From NCBI RefSeq assembly GCF_900240975.1, contig NZ_LT968776.1, positions 1,240,001-1,304,000 of the forward strand: DNA of 64,000 nucleotides, read 5' to 3'. Positions 36,192 to 44,533 of this stretch are shown one piece after another (position 1 is the first letter of the stretch; every line of letters begins with the position of its first letter). The notes beneath the pieces are model-generated. The model was given only the letters and a program-made list of their open reading frames with translations, did not search any database and was not told where the DNA came from. The translations under genes and the position numbers were made by a program. The stretch is from Mycobacterium sp. 4858 (GTDB taxonomy: Bacteria; Actinomycetota; Actinomycetes; Mycobacteriales; Mycobacteriaceae).

Positions 36192-36210
36192 CCCGAGCGG
36201 TGAACCGACC
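36182..36210. repeat. Perfect inverted repeat formed by two back-to-back -35 elements
   Basis: GGTCGGTTCACC (36182-36193) and GGTGAACCGACC (36199-36210) are exact reverse complements around CGAGC. Each arm contains one TGAACC -35 element. The identity extends beyond the hexamers (GG before and GACC after), so an additional dimeric regulator, for example the MarR protein, could also bind. Confidence 0.85.
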
Positions 36211-36228
36211 GCCGGCGGCTCTCGTGGT
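36201..36228 (+). promoter_or_regulatory. SigL-type ECF promoter driving the ABC exporter genes
   Basis: TGAACC (36201-36206) is followed after 16 bases by CGTGGT (36223-36228), and the ATG of the ATPase gene is six bases further at 36235. The arrangement implies a leaderless mRNA, in mirror symmetry with the minus-strand promoter. Confidence 0.7.
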
Positions 36229-36234
36229 GTCTAG

Positions 36235-36930
36235 ATGACCATCGAACTGCGCGACGTGGTGCGCGAGTATCGGGTCGGCGGTCAATCGGTCCGGGCGCTC
36301 GACGGGATCAGCCTGCGCCTCGACGGCGGTCAGTTCGTGTCGGTGGTCGGTCCGTCCGGGGCGGGCAAGAGCACGCTGCTTCATCTGCTCGGCGCGCTGG
36401 ACTCCCCCGATTCGGGCTCCATCACGTTCGACGGCGAGGAGATCGGCCGCCTGGGCGACGAGCAGCAGTCCGAGTTCCGCCATCACCGAGTGGGTTTCAT
36501 CTTCCAGTTCTTCAACCTGTTGCCGACGCTGTCGGCCTGGGAGAACGTGGCGGTCCCCAAGCTGCTCGACGGTGTGCGGCTGGGCAGGGCCAAACCGGAT
36601 GCGATCCGGTTGCTGGACCGCGTCGGGCTCGGCAACCGGACCGAGCACCGCCCGGCGGAACTGTCCGGCGGCCAGATGCAGCGGGTCGCGGTGGCGCGCG
36701 CGTTGATGATGGATCCGGCGCTCGTCCTCGCCGACGAGCCCACCGGCAACCTCGACTCCGCGACGGGCGCCGCGATCCTCGCCCTTCTCGCCGAGGTGGC
36801 GCACGAGGACGGCCGCGACCGGTTGGTGGTGATGGTGACCCACAATTCGGACGCCGCCGCGGCGACCGATCGGGTCATCACGCTGCAGGACGGACGGGTC
36901 GGTTCCGACCTCCCGGCGGTCCCCGCGTGA
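36235..36930 (+). CDS. ABC transporter ATP-binding protein (MacB/LolD type)
   Basis: A 231-residue nucleotide-binding subunit. Walker A GPSGAGKST, Q-loop FIFQFFNLLPTLSAWENV, signature LSGGQMQRVA, Walker B LVLADEPTGNLDS and a switch His in VTHN. This type pairs with FtsX-like permeases to move or extract lipids, peptides or small molecules rather than to import nutrients. The start is ATG 36235, leaderless by promoter position. Its stop overlaps the permease GTG by four bases. It is divergent from the biosynthetic operon and shares its regulatory region. Confidence 0.93.
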   Translation: MTIELRDVVREYRVGGQSVRALDGISLRLDGGQFVSVVGPSGAGKSTLLHLLGALDSPDSGSITFDGEEIGRLGDEQQSEFRHHRVGFIFQFFNLLPTLSAWENVAVPKLLDGVRLGRAKPDAIRLLDRVGLGNRTEHRPAELSGGQMQRVAVARALMMDPALVLADEPTGNLDSATGAAILALLAEVAHEDGRDRLVVMVTHNSDAAAATDRVITLQDGRVGSDLPAVPA

Positions 36931-39419
36931 GGATATCGGCGGCCGCGAGCCGAGTGCGCGTGCTCAGCCTGCGTGAGCTCGCCGTGCACCGTCGCCGCAC
37001 GTTCGCTTCGATCGCCGTAATGGCCGTCTCCGCAACGTATCTGGTCGCGATATTCGGCATCTTCGGCTCGATCACCGGATCGGTCGACCGGCTGGCCAAC
37101 GGGATCGCCGGCGTGGCACCGCTGGAGGTGTCGGGCATCACCGACGCCGGATTCCCCGACACGATACTGGCCGACGTCGCCGCGGTTCCGGGTGTCGCCA
37201 CCGCGGCGCCGATGATCCGGACTTCCGCGTCCACGGCGACGGGGCCGGTGCTGTTGCTCGGCGCGGATGCGCGCACCGCCGCGCTGGGTGGGGCCCTGAA
37301 GGATGCGGTCGCACGACCGGTGCAGGAGCTGTCCTCGACGCCGGGCGGCGTTCAGGTCGGGCCGCGGGTGGGTTATGCGAAAGGCCAGACGCTGCAACTG
37401 GGCTCGGGGTCGGTGACCGTCGCCGAGGTGCTCGCGGGCCGGCAGTTCGCGGACCTCAACGGCGGGCACTACGTCCTTGCCCCACTTGCGTTGGCACAGA
37501 ACGTCACCGGCCGCCCCGGTCAGCTGGACTCGATACTGATCACCATCAAACCGGGCGCCGATCCGGCCGCCGCCCGGGCCGCCGTCACCGCCGCGGTCAA
37601 CGGCCGCGCCGTCGTCGCCGCGCCGAGCCTGCGGGCGGCCCGGGCCGGCGACGGCGTCAAGCTGATGAACTACATGGCCCTGCTGGGGGCGGCGGTCGCG
37701 CTGGTGGTCGGCGCGTTTCTCATCTACACCACGATGACGATGGCGATCACCCAGCGCCGCCCCGTCATCTCCATGCTGCGCGCGATCGGCGGCCGGCGCG
37801 TCACCATCGTCGGCGACATGCTCGGCGAGGCGGCGATCCTCGGGCTCATGGGCGGGGCCATCGGGTCGGGCCTCGGAATCCTGGCGGGCCACCTGGCAAT
37901 TGGTCGACTGCCACCTGCGATGACCCAGGGCCTCGAGGCCCGCGTCGAGTACTGGCTGCCCGGCTACGCCATCCCGCTGGCCGTCACGGCCACGGCGCTC
38001 ACCAGCGTGGCCGCGTCGGCGATGGCCGCGCGGCAGGTGTACAAGGTCGCACCGATCGAGGCGCTGGCGCCCGCCGGGGCGTCGGCGGCGGACGTCGTGC
38101 CGCGATGGCTGCGGGTCGCGGCCGGCGTGGGCGCCGTCGCGGTGTCCGCGGCGTCGATCTGGGTGGTCATCGGCCAACGCGGCACCTTCGCGTTCGTCGC
38201 GATGGCCGCCCTGCTCAGCGCCGAGATCGCGCTGGGCTTCGCGCTCACTACGCCCATCGTCGCGGCCACGGCCGCGACGGCTCGCCTGTTCGGATCGTTC
38301 GGGGCGCTCGCGGCGGCCACCATCGAACGCGCGCCGCGACGAGTCTGGGCCACGGTGATGACCGTGTTGATCGGGGTCGTCACCACGGTGGTGATCACCG
38401 GCACCAACGCCGACATGATCCGCTCGGCCCGCGGCATCTTCTCTCCCGCCGCCGACGTCGACGTGTGGGTGAGCGCGGACGCGCCGGACAGCTATCCGAC
38501 CGACGTTCTGCCGCAGGGCCTTTCCGAACGCGTGGCGGCGGTGCCCGGCGTGGCGCGGGTGACAGAGGGCGCATTCGGATTCGCCGTGATCGGCGGCACG
38601 CGCGTTCTGCTCGACGGCTTCTCCGCCGGAACCCACGACTCGCTCTTCCGCGCGCTCGACGAGCGCCTGCGCGCCGACGTCCTGGCCGGCCGCGGTGTGG
38701 TGCTCACGCAGAACCTCGGCGCCGCGCTGCACGTGCGCGCCGGCGACCGGTTGCAGCTGCAGACACCGAACGGGCCGCGGCAGACGGCCGTCCTGGCCCT
38801 GGTGCCGTTCTTTTCGACCGTCATCGGAACGGTCGGAATCGACCTCGATCATCTGCGCACATGGTTCGATCGCCCGGCCGCGACGACCCTGCAAGTCACC
38901 GCGGCCCCCGGGACGGACCCGCGGCACCTGTTGGCCGACGTGCGCAAGGTGGTGCCGGCGCCCAACCACGTGTACGACGGTCGCGCGGCGCTGGCGGGGC
39001 TCGAAGCTCCGCTGCACCAGAGCATGTTCATCGCCAACGCCGTGTGGGTCATCGTCGTGGCAGTGGCCGCCGTCGCGCTGCTCAACACGCTGACGCTCTC
39101 GGTGACCGAACGCCGCCGCGAGATCGGTGTGCTGCGCGCCATGGGTTCCAGCCGCCGGTTCACCCTGCGGATGGTCCTTGCCGAGGCGGCCGGAATCGGT
39201 TTTGTGGGAGGCCTTCTGGGGCTGCTGTTCGGCTTGACCGACCAATGGCTGTTCAGCCTCATCAGCGGGGACATCATGAATTTCCAGGTCGGCTTCCGCC
39301 TGAGTCCGATGGCCCTCGCTTTTACCGCCGGGGCGCTGGCGATCTGCCTGCTCGGCTCGCTGCCACCGGCACGGCGTGCGGCGCGGCTGAACATCGTCGA
39401 GGCCGTCAGCGTGGAATGA
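36927..39419 (+). CDS. FtsX-like ABC transporter permease
   Basis: An 830-residue membrane protein of the FtsX/MacB permease superfamily. One N-terminal helix (about residues 25-48) precedes a first extracytoplasmic domain. A first FtsX unit follows with the cytoplasmic coupling motif near residue 275 (TQRRPVISMLRAIGG). A second extracytoplasmic domain and a second FtsX unit come next, with the matching motif near residue 727 (ERRREIGVLRAMG). The duplicated arrangement means one chain may provide both permease halves. The start is GTG 36927, overlapping the ATPase stop. Its 3' end overlaps the convergent methyltransferase gene by 14 bases. Cargo is likely the product of the divergent operon. 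Confidence 0.9.
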   Translation: MRISAAASRVRVLSLRELAVHRRRTFASIAVMAVSATYLVAIFGIFGSITGSVDRLANGIAGVAPLEVSGITDAGFPDTILADVAAVPGVATAAPMIRTSASTATGPVLLLGADARTAALGGALKDAVARPVQELSSTPGGVQVGPRVGYAKGQTLQLGSGSVTVAEVLAGRQFADLNGGHYVLAPLALAQNVTGRPGQLDSILITIKPGADPAAARAAVTAAVNGRAVVAAPSLRAARAGDGVKLMNYMALLGAAVALVVGAFLIYTTMTMAITQRRPVISMLRAIGGRRVTIVGDMLGEAAILGLMGGAIGSGLGILAGHLAIGRLPPAMTQGLEARVEYWLPGYAIPLAVTATALTSVAASAMAARQVYKVAPIEALAPAGASAADVVPRWLRVAAGVGAVAVSAASIWVVIGQRGTFAFVAMAALLSAEIALGFALTTPIVAATAATARLFGSFGALAAATIERAPRRVWATVMTVLIGVVTTVVITGTNADMIRSARGIFSPAADVDVWVSADAPDSYPTDVLPQGLSERVAAVPGVARVTEGAFGFAVIGGTRVLLDGFSAGTHDSLFRALDERLRADVLAGRGVVLTQNLGAALHVRAGDRLQLQTPNGPRQTAVLALVPFFSTVIGTVGIDLDHLRTWFDRPAATTLQVTAAPGTDPRHLLADVRKVVPAPNHVYDGRAALAGLEAPLHQSMFIANAVWVIVVAVAAVALLNTLTLSVTERRREIGVLRAMGSSRRFTLRMVLAEAAGIGFVGGLLGLLFGLTDQWLFSLISGDIMNFQVGFRLSPMALAFTAGALAICLLGSLPPARRAARLNIVEAVSVE

Positions 39420-40032
39420 GGACGGCGAAGCCTTGCAGATGGGGCTTGCACGGGAACGGGACCGGCGTGCGCGGGATGGTCCGCAGCGCCGTGGTGTCGA
39501 ACCCGGCCGCGGCGATGGCATCCCGGGTTCGCCGGTTCGGCTCGCAACCGGCGGCCAGCCATGACCACGGCTTGCAGATCAGATCCTGCAACCGGCCCGT
39601 CGCGCCCTCCCCGCGCACGTGCTCGAGGACGACGAGCCTCCCCCCCGGCGTGAGCACGCGCCGTATCTCGGCCAGGGTGGCGGTCACGTCGTCGACCGAG
39701 CACAACACCAGGCCCACGTGGACCGAATCGAAGCTGTTGTCGGGGAAGGGAATCGACTCGCCAGTCCCCTCGAGGATGTCGACGGCGATGCCGTGGCGAT
39801 CGGCAAGCCGGGACGCCATCCGGCGGAACGGCGCCTCCGGCTCCACCGCGGCGACCGACGTCACCGCGGGGGGCAGGAACCTCAAGTCGGTGCCCGGCCC
39901 CAGGCCGAGCATGAGCAATCGGCCGCTCGCGTTGCTCAGCGCCGCGCGCCGATACCGGTGATAGAACAGCCGGTCGAAGACCGGCTGCCCGAACCGATAC
40001 AAGTACGGGAACAAGGGATTGCGACGGGTCAT
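39406..40032 (-). CDS. Class I SAM-dependent methyltransferase of the SigL operon
   Basis: A 208-residue methyltransferase. SAM motif I is LLMLGLGPGTDL, motif II region AAVEPEAPFR, and the post-motif DNSFDSVHVGLVLCSV resembles the UbiE/menaquinone-type family. The start is ATG 40032 (MTRRNPLFPYLY), overlapping the DUF4389 gene stop by four bases. It is the last gene of the sigL-rslA-monooxygenase-DUF4389-methyltransferase unit. The substrate is unknown; the proximity of a flavin monooxygenase suggests sequential tailoring (hydroxylation, then methylation). Confidence 0.88.
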   Translation of the reverse strand: MTRRNPLFPYLYRFGQPVFDRLFYHRYRRAALSNASGRLLMLGLGPGTDLRFLPPAVTSVAAVEPEAPFRRMASRLADRHGIAVDILEGTGESIPFPDNSFDSVHVGLVLCSVDDVTATLAEIRRVLTPGGRLVVLEHVRGEGATGRLQDLICKPWSWLAAGCEPNRRTRDAIAAAGFDTTALRTIPRTPVPFPCKPHLQGFAVLIPR

Positions 40033-40622
40033 TGCCCACCCAGATCCATTCGGAACGGCGGGTATTCGTCGCGCATCAGGGACACGTAGACGGCCACCCG
40101 GTAGCGCCAACGGACGATGCCCAGCAGGAGATCGTACATGCCCGCCGGGATGGTTCCGGTGCACAACAGCGTCACCGCGGTGATCACGCACAGCAGTTGC
40201 AGGAGCGGCTCCATGGACCAGCACAGGAGGATGTGCGGGACGGCGAGCAGCCACTTCACCAACACGGCCCAATTCCGCAGCCGCTGCGGATACTCGACCT
40301 GCAGGTCGCCGGGGTAGTCGGGCCGCGACGCGAGGGTGAAAGGCGGGTAGGAGTCCGTGCTGTTCATCGGGAACCTGAAATTCATGACGCGCCACGACCA
40401 GCGAAGCACGCCGACGTTGAAGTCGAAGAGGGGCCGCGGATACCGCCCGCTGCACAAGATGACGACGCCGGCGACCACGGTCGACAACGGATAGACCAGA
40501 TAGAGCCCGATCAATATGGGGTAGTGCGGAACCGCCAGCACGCACCACTTCAACAGCCAGAGCCACCGCGACGGGGCGTCGAAATCGCCTCGCACCGTGA
40601 CGCATTCGTCCGAAGCGTTCAT
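40029..40622 (-). CDS. DUF4389 family membrane protein
   Basis: A 197-residue protein with two repeated units, each a hydrophobic hairpin followed by an amphipathic block (RWLWLLKW...VPHY and RNWAVLVKWLLAVPHI). Each unit ends in a YPPF motif (SYPPFTL, EYPPFRM). This is the DUF4389 layout; no biochemical function is known. The start is ATG 40622, overlapping the monooxygenase stop by four bases. Its coupling between a monooxygenase and a methyltransferase suggests a membrane scaffold or a protein handling a lipophilic intermediate, which is inference. Confidence 0.85.
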   Translation of the reverse strand: MNASDECVTVRGDFDAPSRWLWLLKWCVLAVPHYPILIGLYLVYPLSTVVAGVVILCSGRYPRPLFDFNVGVLRWSWRVMNFRFPMNSTDSYPPFTLASRPDYPGDLQVEYPQRLRNWAVLVKWLLAVPHILLCWSMEPLLQLLCVITAVTLLCTGTIPAGMYDLLLGIVRWRYRVAVYVSLMRDEYPPFRMDLGGQ

Positions 40623-41821
40623 GGACTGGATCGACCGGCCGTCGCTGCCCCCACCTCTCGACTGATCTCCCCGGACATGCGCCGGTGACTGGTCCACCGC
40701 AGAAACGTCGTCAGCGCGCGGGCCTGCAGCCGGTCGGGAATCAGCGCGGCCGGGCGCAGCACGACCTCCCCGTGGGAGACCGGCAGCGACGCCAGCCGGG
40801 ACACGGCCATCACCCTGCGCCGGCGGGTCTTCTCATACCAGCGCAACGCGCTCGCAACATCGCCGGTGCCGTGCCAATCCGACAGCGCCTTGCACAGCAC
40901 CATGGTGTCGAGCAGCGCCTGGTTGGTGCCCTGCGCCAGGGTGGGCGGCATCGTGTGGAAGGCGTCCCCGAGCAACGTGACCGGACCGCGGCCCGCGGGA
41001 GGAATCGGATGCCGGAAATGCGGGTACGGCGAATGCGCCAGGTCGTCGTCGGTCAGTGCCGCCAGCACCCGATCGACGGTTGCGGACCACCCGGTGAAAT
41101 GGGACCGGATGGTCTGGATCGGGCATTGCGGCCGCACGAAGTCGCATGACCACGGCAGGTCGAACCACCACTGCACCTCGGAGCCCCCGGCCGGCCACAG
41201 GCCGAGGTTGCCGCGCTCGCCGATGACCATGAGCGCGGAGTCCCTGTCCGGGACCTCCGGGAGGGTGATCAATCCCTGCCAGCTGCACCAGCCGGTGGGC
41301 TTCGCGTCGGGCGCACCGACGGTGTTGCGAACCATCGAGTGCAGGCCGTCGGCTCCGATCACCAGGTCCCCGTCGGCCGAGCCGCCGTCGCCGAACTCGA
41401 CGCGCACGCCATCGCGCGTGCGGGCCAACGCGACCGCGTGGGCGCCACAGCGGATGCGGTCGGCCGGGAAACCGTCCAGCAGCCGCTCCAGCAGGATCCG
41501 GCGCGGCACCATCCGGACGGGCGCGCCCAGCCGGTCGGCGATCGCGGACACGTCCAGCGTCGCGAGCGGGCGGCCCGTGGACGTCACGGCTCGCACCGTG
41601 CGCAGCAGCTGGCCGGCCCCGTCCATCTCCACGTCGAGTTGCCGAAGCACCGTTTCGCCGTTGGACCAGATCGTCACCGCGCCGCCGGCCGCCCGCACAT
41701 CCGGCCGCCGCTCCAAGACGGTGACGTCGTGGCCGTCTCGCAACAATCCCCTGGCCACCGAAATGCCGCCGACCCCGGCGCCCACCACCAGGGCCCGAAG
41801 CGGACGCCGGTGGCTGGACAT
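40619..41821 (-). CDS. FAD-dependent aromatic/polyketide-type monooxygenase
   Basis: A 400-residue class A flavin monooxygenase (PHBH-like). The FAD dinucleotide motif GAGVGGISVARGL is at the N-terminus, the DG motif is in VIGADGLHSMVR, and the GD motif is in LLGDAFHTMPP. These enzymes hydroxylate aromatic or polyketide substrates with NAD(P)H. The start is ATG 41821, nine bases after the rslA stop, so the gene is very likely transcribed from the sigL promoter. As I recall, the SigL regulon of M. tuberculosis also contains an oxidoreductase-methyltransferase pair at another locus. Confidence 0.88.
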   Translation of the reverse strand: MSSHRRPLRALVVGAGVGGISVARGLLRDGHDVTVLERRPDVRAAGGAVTIWSNGETVLRQLDVEMDGAGQLLRTVRAVTSTGRPLATLDVSAIADRLGAPVRMVPRRILLERLLDGFPADRIRCGAHAVALARTRDGVRVEFGDGGSADGDLVIGADGLHSMVRNTVGAPDAKPTGWCSWQGLITLPEVPDRDSALMVIGERGNLGLWPAGGSEVQWWFDLPWSCDFVRPQCPIQTIRSHFTGWSATVDRVLAALTDDDLAHSPYPHFRHPIPPAGRGPVTLLGDAFHTMPPTLAQGTNQALLDTMVLCKALSDWHGTGDVASALRWYEKTRRRRVMAVSRLASLPVSHGEVVLRPAALIPDRLQARALTTFLRWTSHRRMSGEISREVGAATAGRSSP

Positions 41822-41830
41822 GTCAGTGGC

Positions 41831-42559
41831 CTATAACGAACGCTGCAGCAGAACCTGGCCGCTGTCGGCGGCCACCACCTGCACCGCGGCGATCTGGTCG
41901 ACCGGCGTCGAGATGCTGCCCGCGGGCGTCGCGGTGCGGCCGGGTTCGGCCACCCAGGTCGCCAGCCGGGTCTGGGTGCCGTCGCGACCCACCACCACCA
42001 TCGCCAGGGTGTCATGGTGGGCGTTGAGCGGCGCCAGGCACACGCACCGCAGGTTGATGGACGTCCCCCAGTGCTCGCTGGACAGCTGCACCGTCGAGGC
42101 CAGCAGGGTGGTACCCACCTGCGCCATCGGCGCGGAGGGCGCGGCCACCTGCGGCGACGGCGACGAGGAATACCCCTGCACCCCGACGAACACGCCGACG
42201 GCCAGGACCACGGCCGCGGCCGACGAGGCCACCCAGGTCACGATCCGCGTGCGGCGCCGCCGCCAGCTCACCTTGCCCAGCAACGACGGCAGCAACTGCG
42301 GCGACAGCTCCGGCGTCACCGGCGCCGGGCCGGACTCGTGGATCGCGGCCACCTCGTCCCCGCCGAGCTGCGACAGCAGGGCCGGCACACCACTCAGGTC
42401 GGCGACGGCCTCGCGGCAGGCCGGGCAGTGCGCCAGGTGCGCCTCGAATTCGCGTCGCTCGCTGGCCGACAACGAGCCCAAAACGTATGCGGCATCCCAC
42501 ATCACGTAGGGATCGTCCGGAGCGCCGATCCCCCGTAGCGGCGTTTTCATGTCATCCAT
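41831..42559 (-). CDS. rslA: Anti-sigma-L factor (zinc-binding, membrane-anchored)
   Basis: RslA holds SigL inactive. The cytosolic N-terminal domain has the zinc anti-sigma motif His41-x3-Cys45-x2-Cys48 (HLAHCPAC). One membrane helix (about residues 105-128) precedes an external domain with the pair RCVC. In M. tuberculosis, oxidation with zinc loss, as I recall, releases SigL. The start used is ATG 42559 (MDDMKTPLRG) after GATGAGG; ATG 42550 is an alternative. The gene begins 31 bases after the sigL stop. The unit continues to the monooxygenase nine bases downstream. Confidence 0.92.
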   Translation of the reverse strand: MDDMKTPLRGIGAPDDPYVMWDAAYVLGSLSASERREFEAHLAHCPACREAVADLSGVPALLSQLGGDEVAAIHESGPAPVTPELSPQLLPSLLGKVSWRRRRTRIVTWVASSAAAVVLAVGVFVGVQGYSSSPSPQVAAPSAPMAQVGTTLLASTVQLSSEHWGTSINLRCVCLAPLNAHHDTLAMVVVGRDGTQTRLATWVAEPGRTATPAGSISTPVDQIAAVQVVAADSGQVLLQRSL

Positions 42560-42590
42560 TTCCTCATCACCCTTTAAGCATTCGGAGCCC

Positions 42591-43136
42591 TCAGCGGGTG
42601 ACCCCAAGTTCCTGCAGAGTGAGCCGCAACGCCCGCACGGCGTAGTGTAGTCGCGACTTCACGGTTCCCTCGGCGATCCCGAGGTCGGCGGCAATCTGGG
42701 CGGTCGTCCATCCGCGGTAATAGGACCGGTCTATGACGGCCCGGTGCTCGGGGGACAGTTGCGCCATTGCGTCGGCGATCAGCAGTTTGTCCAGCGCCGC
42801 ATTCACCTCGTCCGGGGTGGACCGTTCCGGCGCGCCCGCCTCGTCGGTCGAGCCGACGACGTTGCGGAACCGCGCGCTGCGCCGGTCGTCGATGATCATG
42901 TTGCGGGCGACGGTGAACAGCCAGGCCCGCGCCGAGCGCTCGGTGTCCCCGACGACCTCCGGATGCTGCCAGGCCCGCAGCAACGTCTCCTGCACGACGT
43001 CCTCGGACTGGCTCGCGTCCCCCGTCAACCGGAGCGCGTACCGCCACAGGACCGCCGCGTGCTCGTCGTAGAGCGCCTTCATCAGGGCGGCTTCGGCAGC
43101 CCCGGATGCCCGCCAACCGCCTGCCACACGAGCCAC
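42591..43136 (-). CDS. sigL: ECF sigma factor SigL
   Basis: A 181-residue ECF sigma factor almost identical to the M. tuberculosis SigL sequence I remember, including LYDEHAAVLWRYALRLTGDA (region 2.1), VVQETLLRAWQHPEV, and region 4 SYYRGWTTAQIAADLGIAEGTVKSRL. The start is GTG 43136 after the ribosome-binding site GGAGGTGATC. It carries its own SigL-type promoter upstream, overlapping the end of mapA. The two promoters of the same type at 36164-36228 suggest that the neighbouring biosynthesis/export genes are its local regulon. Confidence 0.95.
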   Translation of the reverse strand: MARVAGGWRASGAAEAALMKALYDEHAAVLWRYALRLTGDASQSEDVVQETLLRAWQHPEVVGDTERSARAWLFTVARNMIIDDRRSARFRNVVGSTDEAGAPERSTPDEVNAALDKLLIADAMAQLSPEHRAVIDRSYYRGWTTAQIAADLGIAEGTVKSRLHYAVRALRLTLQELGVTR

Positions 43137-43155
43137 TCGATCACCTCCGACTTCT

Positions 43156-43183
43156 GATACGAGTCGAATGGCTGTTTAGTTCA
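43156..43183 (-). promoter_or_regulatory. Autoregulatory SigL-type promoter
   Basis: On the minus strand TGAACT (43183-43178) is followed after 16 bases by CGTATC (43161-43156). The spacing equals that of the two promoters in the 36-kb intergenic region. Transcription would begin about 10-13 bases upstream of the sigL GTG region and include its ribosome-binding site. Confidence 0.7.
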
Positions 43184-43184
43184 C

Positions 43185-43985
43185 CTAAGGCTGTGTCAGG
43201 ATGCGCGGCCCGGCGTCGGTGACCGCGACGGTGTGTTCCCAGTGCGCCGCACGGGACCCGTCGGAGGTGGTGACGGTCCACTCGTCGTCGAGCACCAAGG
43301 TCTTGCCCGTCCCGAGGGTCAGCATCGGTTCGATGGCCAGCACCGACCCGGGGGCCAGCAGCGGACCCCGGCCGGGCGAGCCCTCGTTGGGCAGGAACGG
43401 GTCCATGTGCATCTGCCGGCCGATGCCGTGCCCGCCGTAGCCCTCCACGATCCCGAAGGCGCGCCCGTGCCGCTCCCGCGCCGCCCGCGTGCCCGTTTCG
43501 ATGGCGTGCGAGACGTCGGTCAGCCGATTGCCGGGCACCATCGCCGCGATGCCGGCTTCCAGCGATTCCCGGGTGGCGTCGCAGAGGGCCTGGTCGGCGG
43601 CGTCGAGCGTGCCGACACCGAACGTGATCGCGGCATCACCATGCCAGCCGTCCAGCACCGCCCCGCAGTCGATGGAGACCAGGTCACCGGGCGCCAGGAT
43701 CTCAGCGGCCGACGGTATCCCGTGCACCACCCGCTCGTTGATCGACGCGCAGATCGACGCGGGGTATCCGTGGTAGCCGAGGAAGGACGGCACCGCGCCG
43801 GCCTCCCGGATCACCGACTCGGCGATCTGGTCCAGGCCCAGGGTCGACACTCCCGCAACCGCGGCCGCCCGCACGGCCTGCAGCGCTGCCGCCACCACCG
43901 CCCCCGCCGCAGCCATCGCGTCGAGTTCACCGGCGGTGCGCTGCGGCACGACTTTGCGACTCCGCAGCCGCGCCAGCGGGTTCAC
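43185..43985 (-). CDS. mapA: Type I methionine aminopeptidase
   Basis: Removes the initiator Met from nascent proteins. It is a 266-residue pita-bread-fold enzyme with the metal ligands in order: Asp in [16 protein letters not shown] (two Asp), His in GGHGIG, Glu in AIEPMLT, and Glu/His near the end in HWEHTVAV. It has no N-terminal zinc-finger or SH3 extension, so it is the short form. The start ATG 43985 lies two bases after the adk stop. The order secY-adk-mapA is conserved in bacteria. Confidence 0.95.
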   Translation of the reverse strand: MNPLARLRSRKVVPQRTAGELDAMAAAGAVVAAALQAVRAAAVAGVSTLGLDQIAESVIREAGAVPSFLGYHGYPASICASINERVVHGIPSAAEILAPGDLVSIDCGAVLDGWHGDAAITFGVGTLDAADQALCDATRESLEAGIAAMVPGNRLTDVSHAIETGTRAARERHGRAFGIVEGYGGHGIGRQMHMDPFLPNEGSPGRGPLLAPGSVLAIEPMLTLGTGKTLVLDDEWTVTTSDGSRAAHWEHTVAVTDAGPRILTQP

Positions 43986-43987
43986 GG

Positions 43988-44533
43988 TTACTTGCCCAGC
44001 GCTTGCAGGGCACGGGCGAACACTTCGTCCATCGTGCCGACGGCGTCGACCGTCTTGAGTTCGTCGCGGTAGTACTCCAGCAGCGGCGCGGTCTCGTCGC
44101 GGTAGACCTTCATCCGGTTCAGGATGACGTCGTCGGTGTCGTCGGCGCGGCCGCGCGACTTGAGCCGCTGCAGCAGCTCCTCCTGCGAGACCCGGAACTC
44201 CAGCACGGCGTCGATGTCGGTGCCCCGGTGCTCGAGCATCTGGTGCAGCGCTTTGGCCTGCTCCGTCGACCGCGGATAGCCGTCCAGGATGAAGCCGTCG
44301 GCCGCGTCGGGGTCGTTCAGGCGGTCGTCCACGAGCTGGTTGGTCAGCTCCGAGGGCACCAGGTCACCGGCGTCCAGATAGCGCTTGGCCTCCAGGCCGA
44401 GTTTGGTTCCGTTCTCGATATTGCTGCGGAACAGTTCCCCGGTGGAGATTTGCGGGATACCGAGCTTTTCCGAGAGCTTCTGGGCCTGCGTCCCCTTACC
44501 CGCCCCGGGCGGTCCCAGTAAAACGACTCTCAC
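43988..44533 (-). CDS. adk: Adenylate kinase (short form)
   Basis: Interconverts ATP, AMP and ADP. The protein has 181 residues. The P-loop is [10 protein letters not shown], the AMP site includes [14 protein letters not shown], and the arginines of the lid are in [14 protein letters not shown]. The extended zinc-type LID domain is absent, as in other mycobacteria. Its start overlaps the secY stop by four bases (ATGA), giving translational coupling with the translocase gene. Confidence 0.97.
   Translation of the reverse strand: MRVVLLGPPGAGKGTQAQKLSEKLGIPQISTGELFRSNIENGTKLGLEAKRYLDAGDLVPSELTNQLVDDRLNDPDAADGFILDGYPRSTEQAKALHQMLEHRGTDIDAVLEFRVSQEELLQRLKSRGRADDTDDVILNRMKVYRDETAPLLEYYRDELKTVDAVGTMDEVFARALQALGK

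Noticed and set aside
36483..39521. A 1012-codon minus-strand open frame antisense to the ABC permease
   Set aside because: Arg/Gly/His-rich composition without domains, typical of GC-driven antisense frames; the plus strand has clear ABC motifs.
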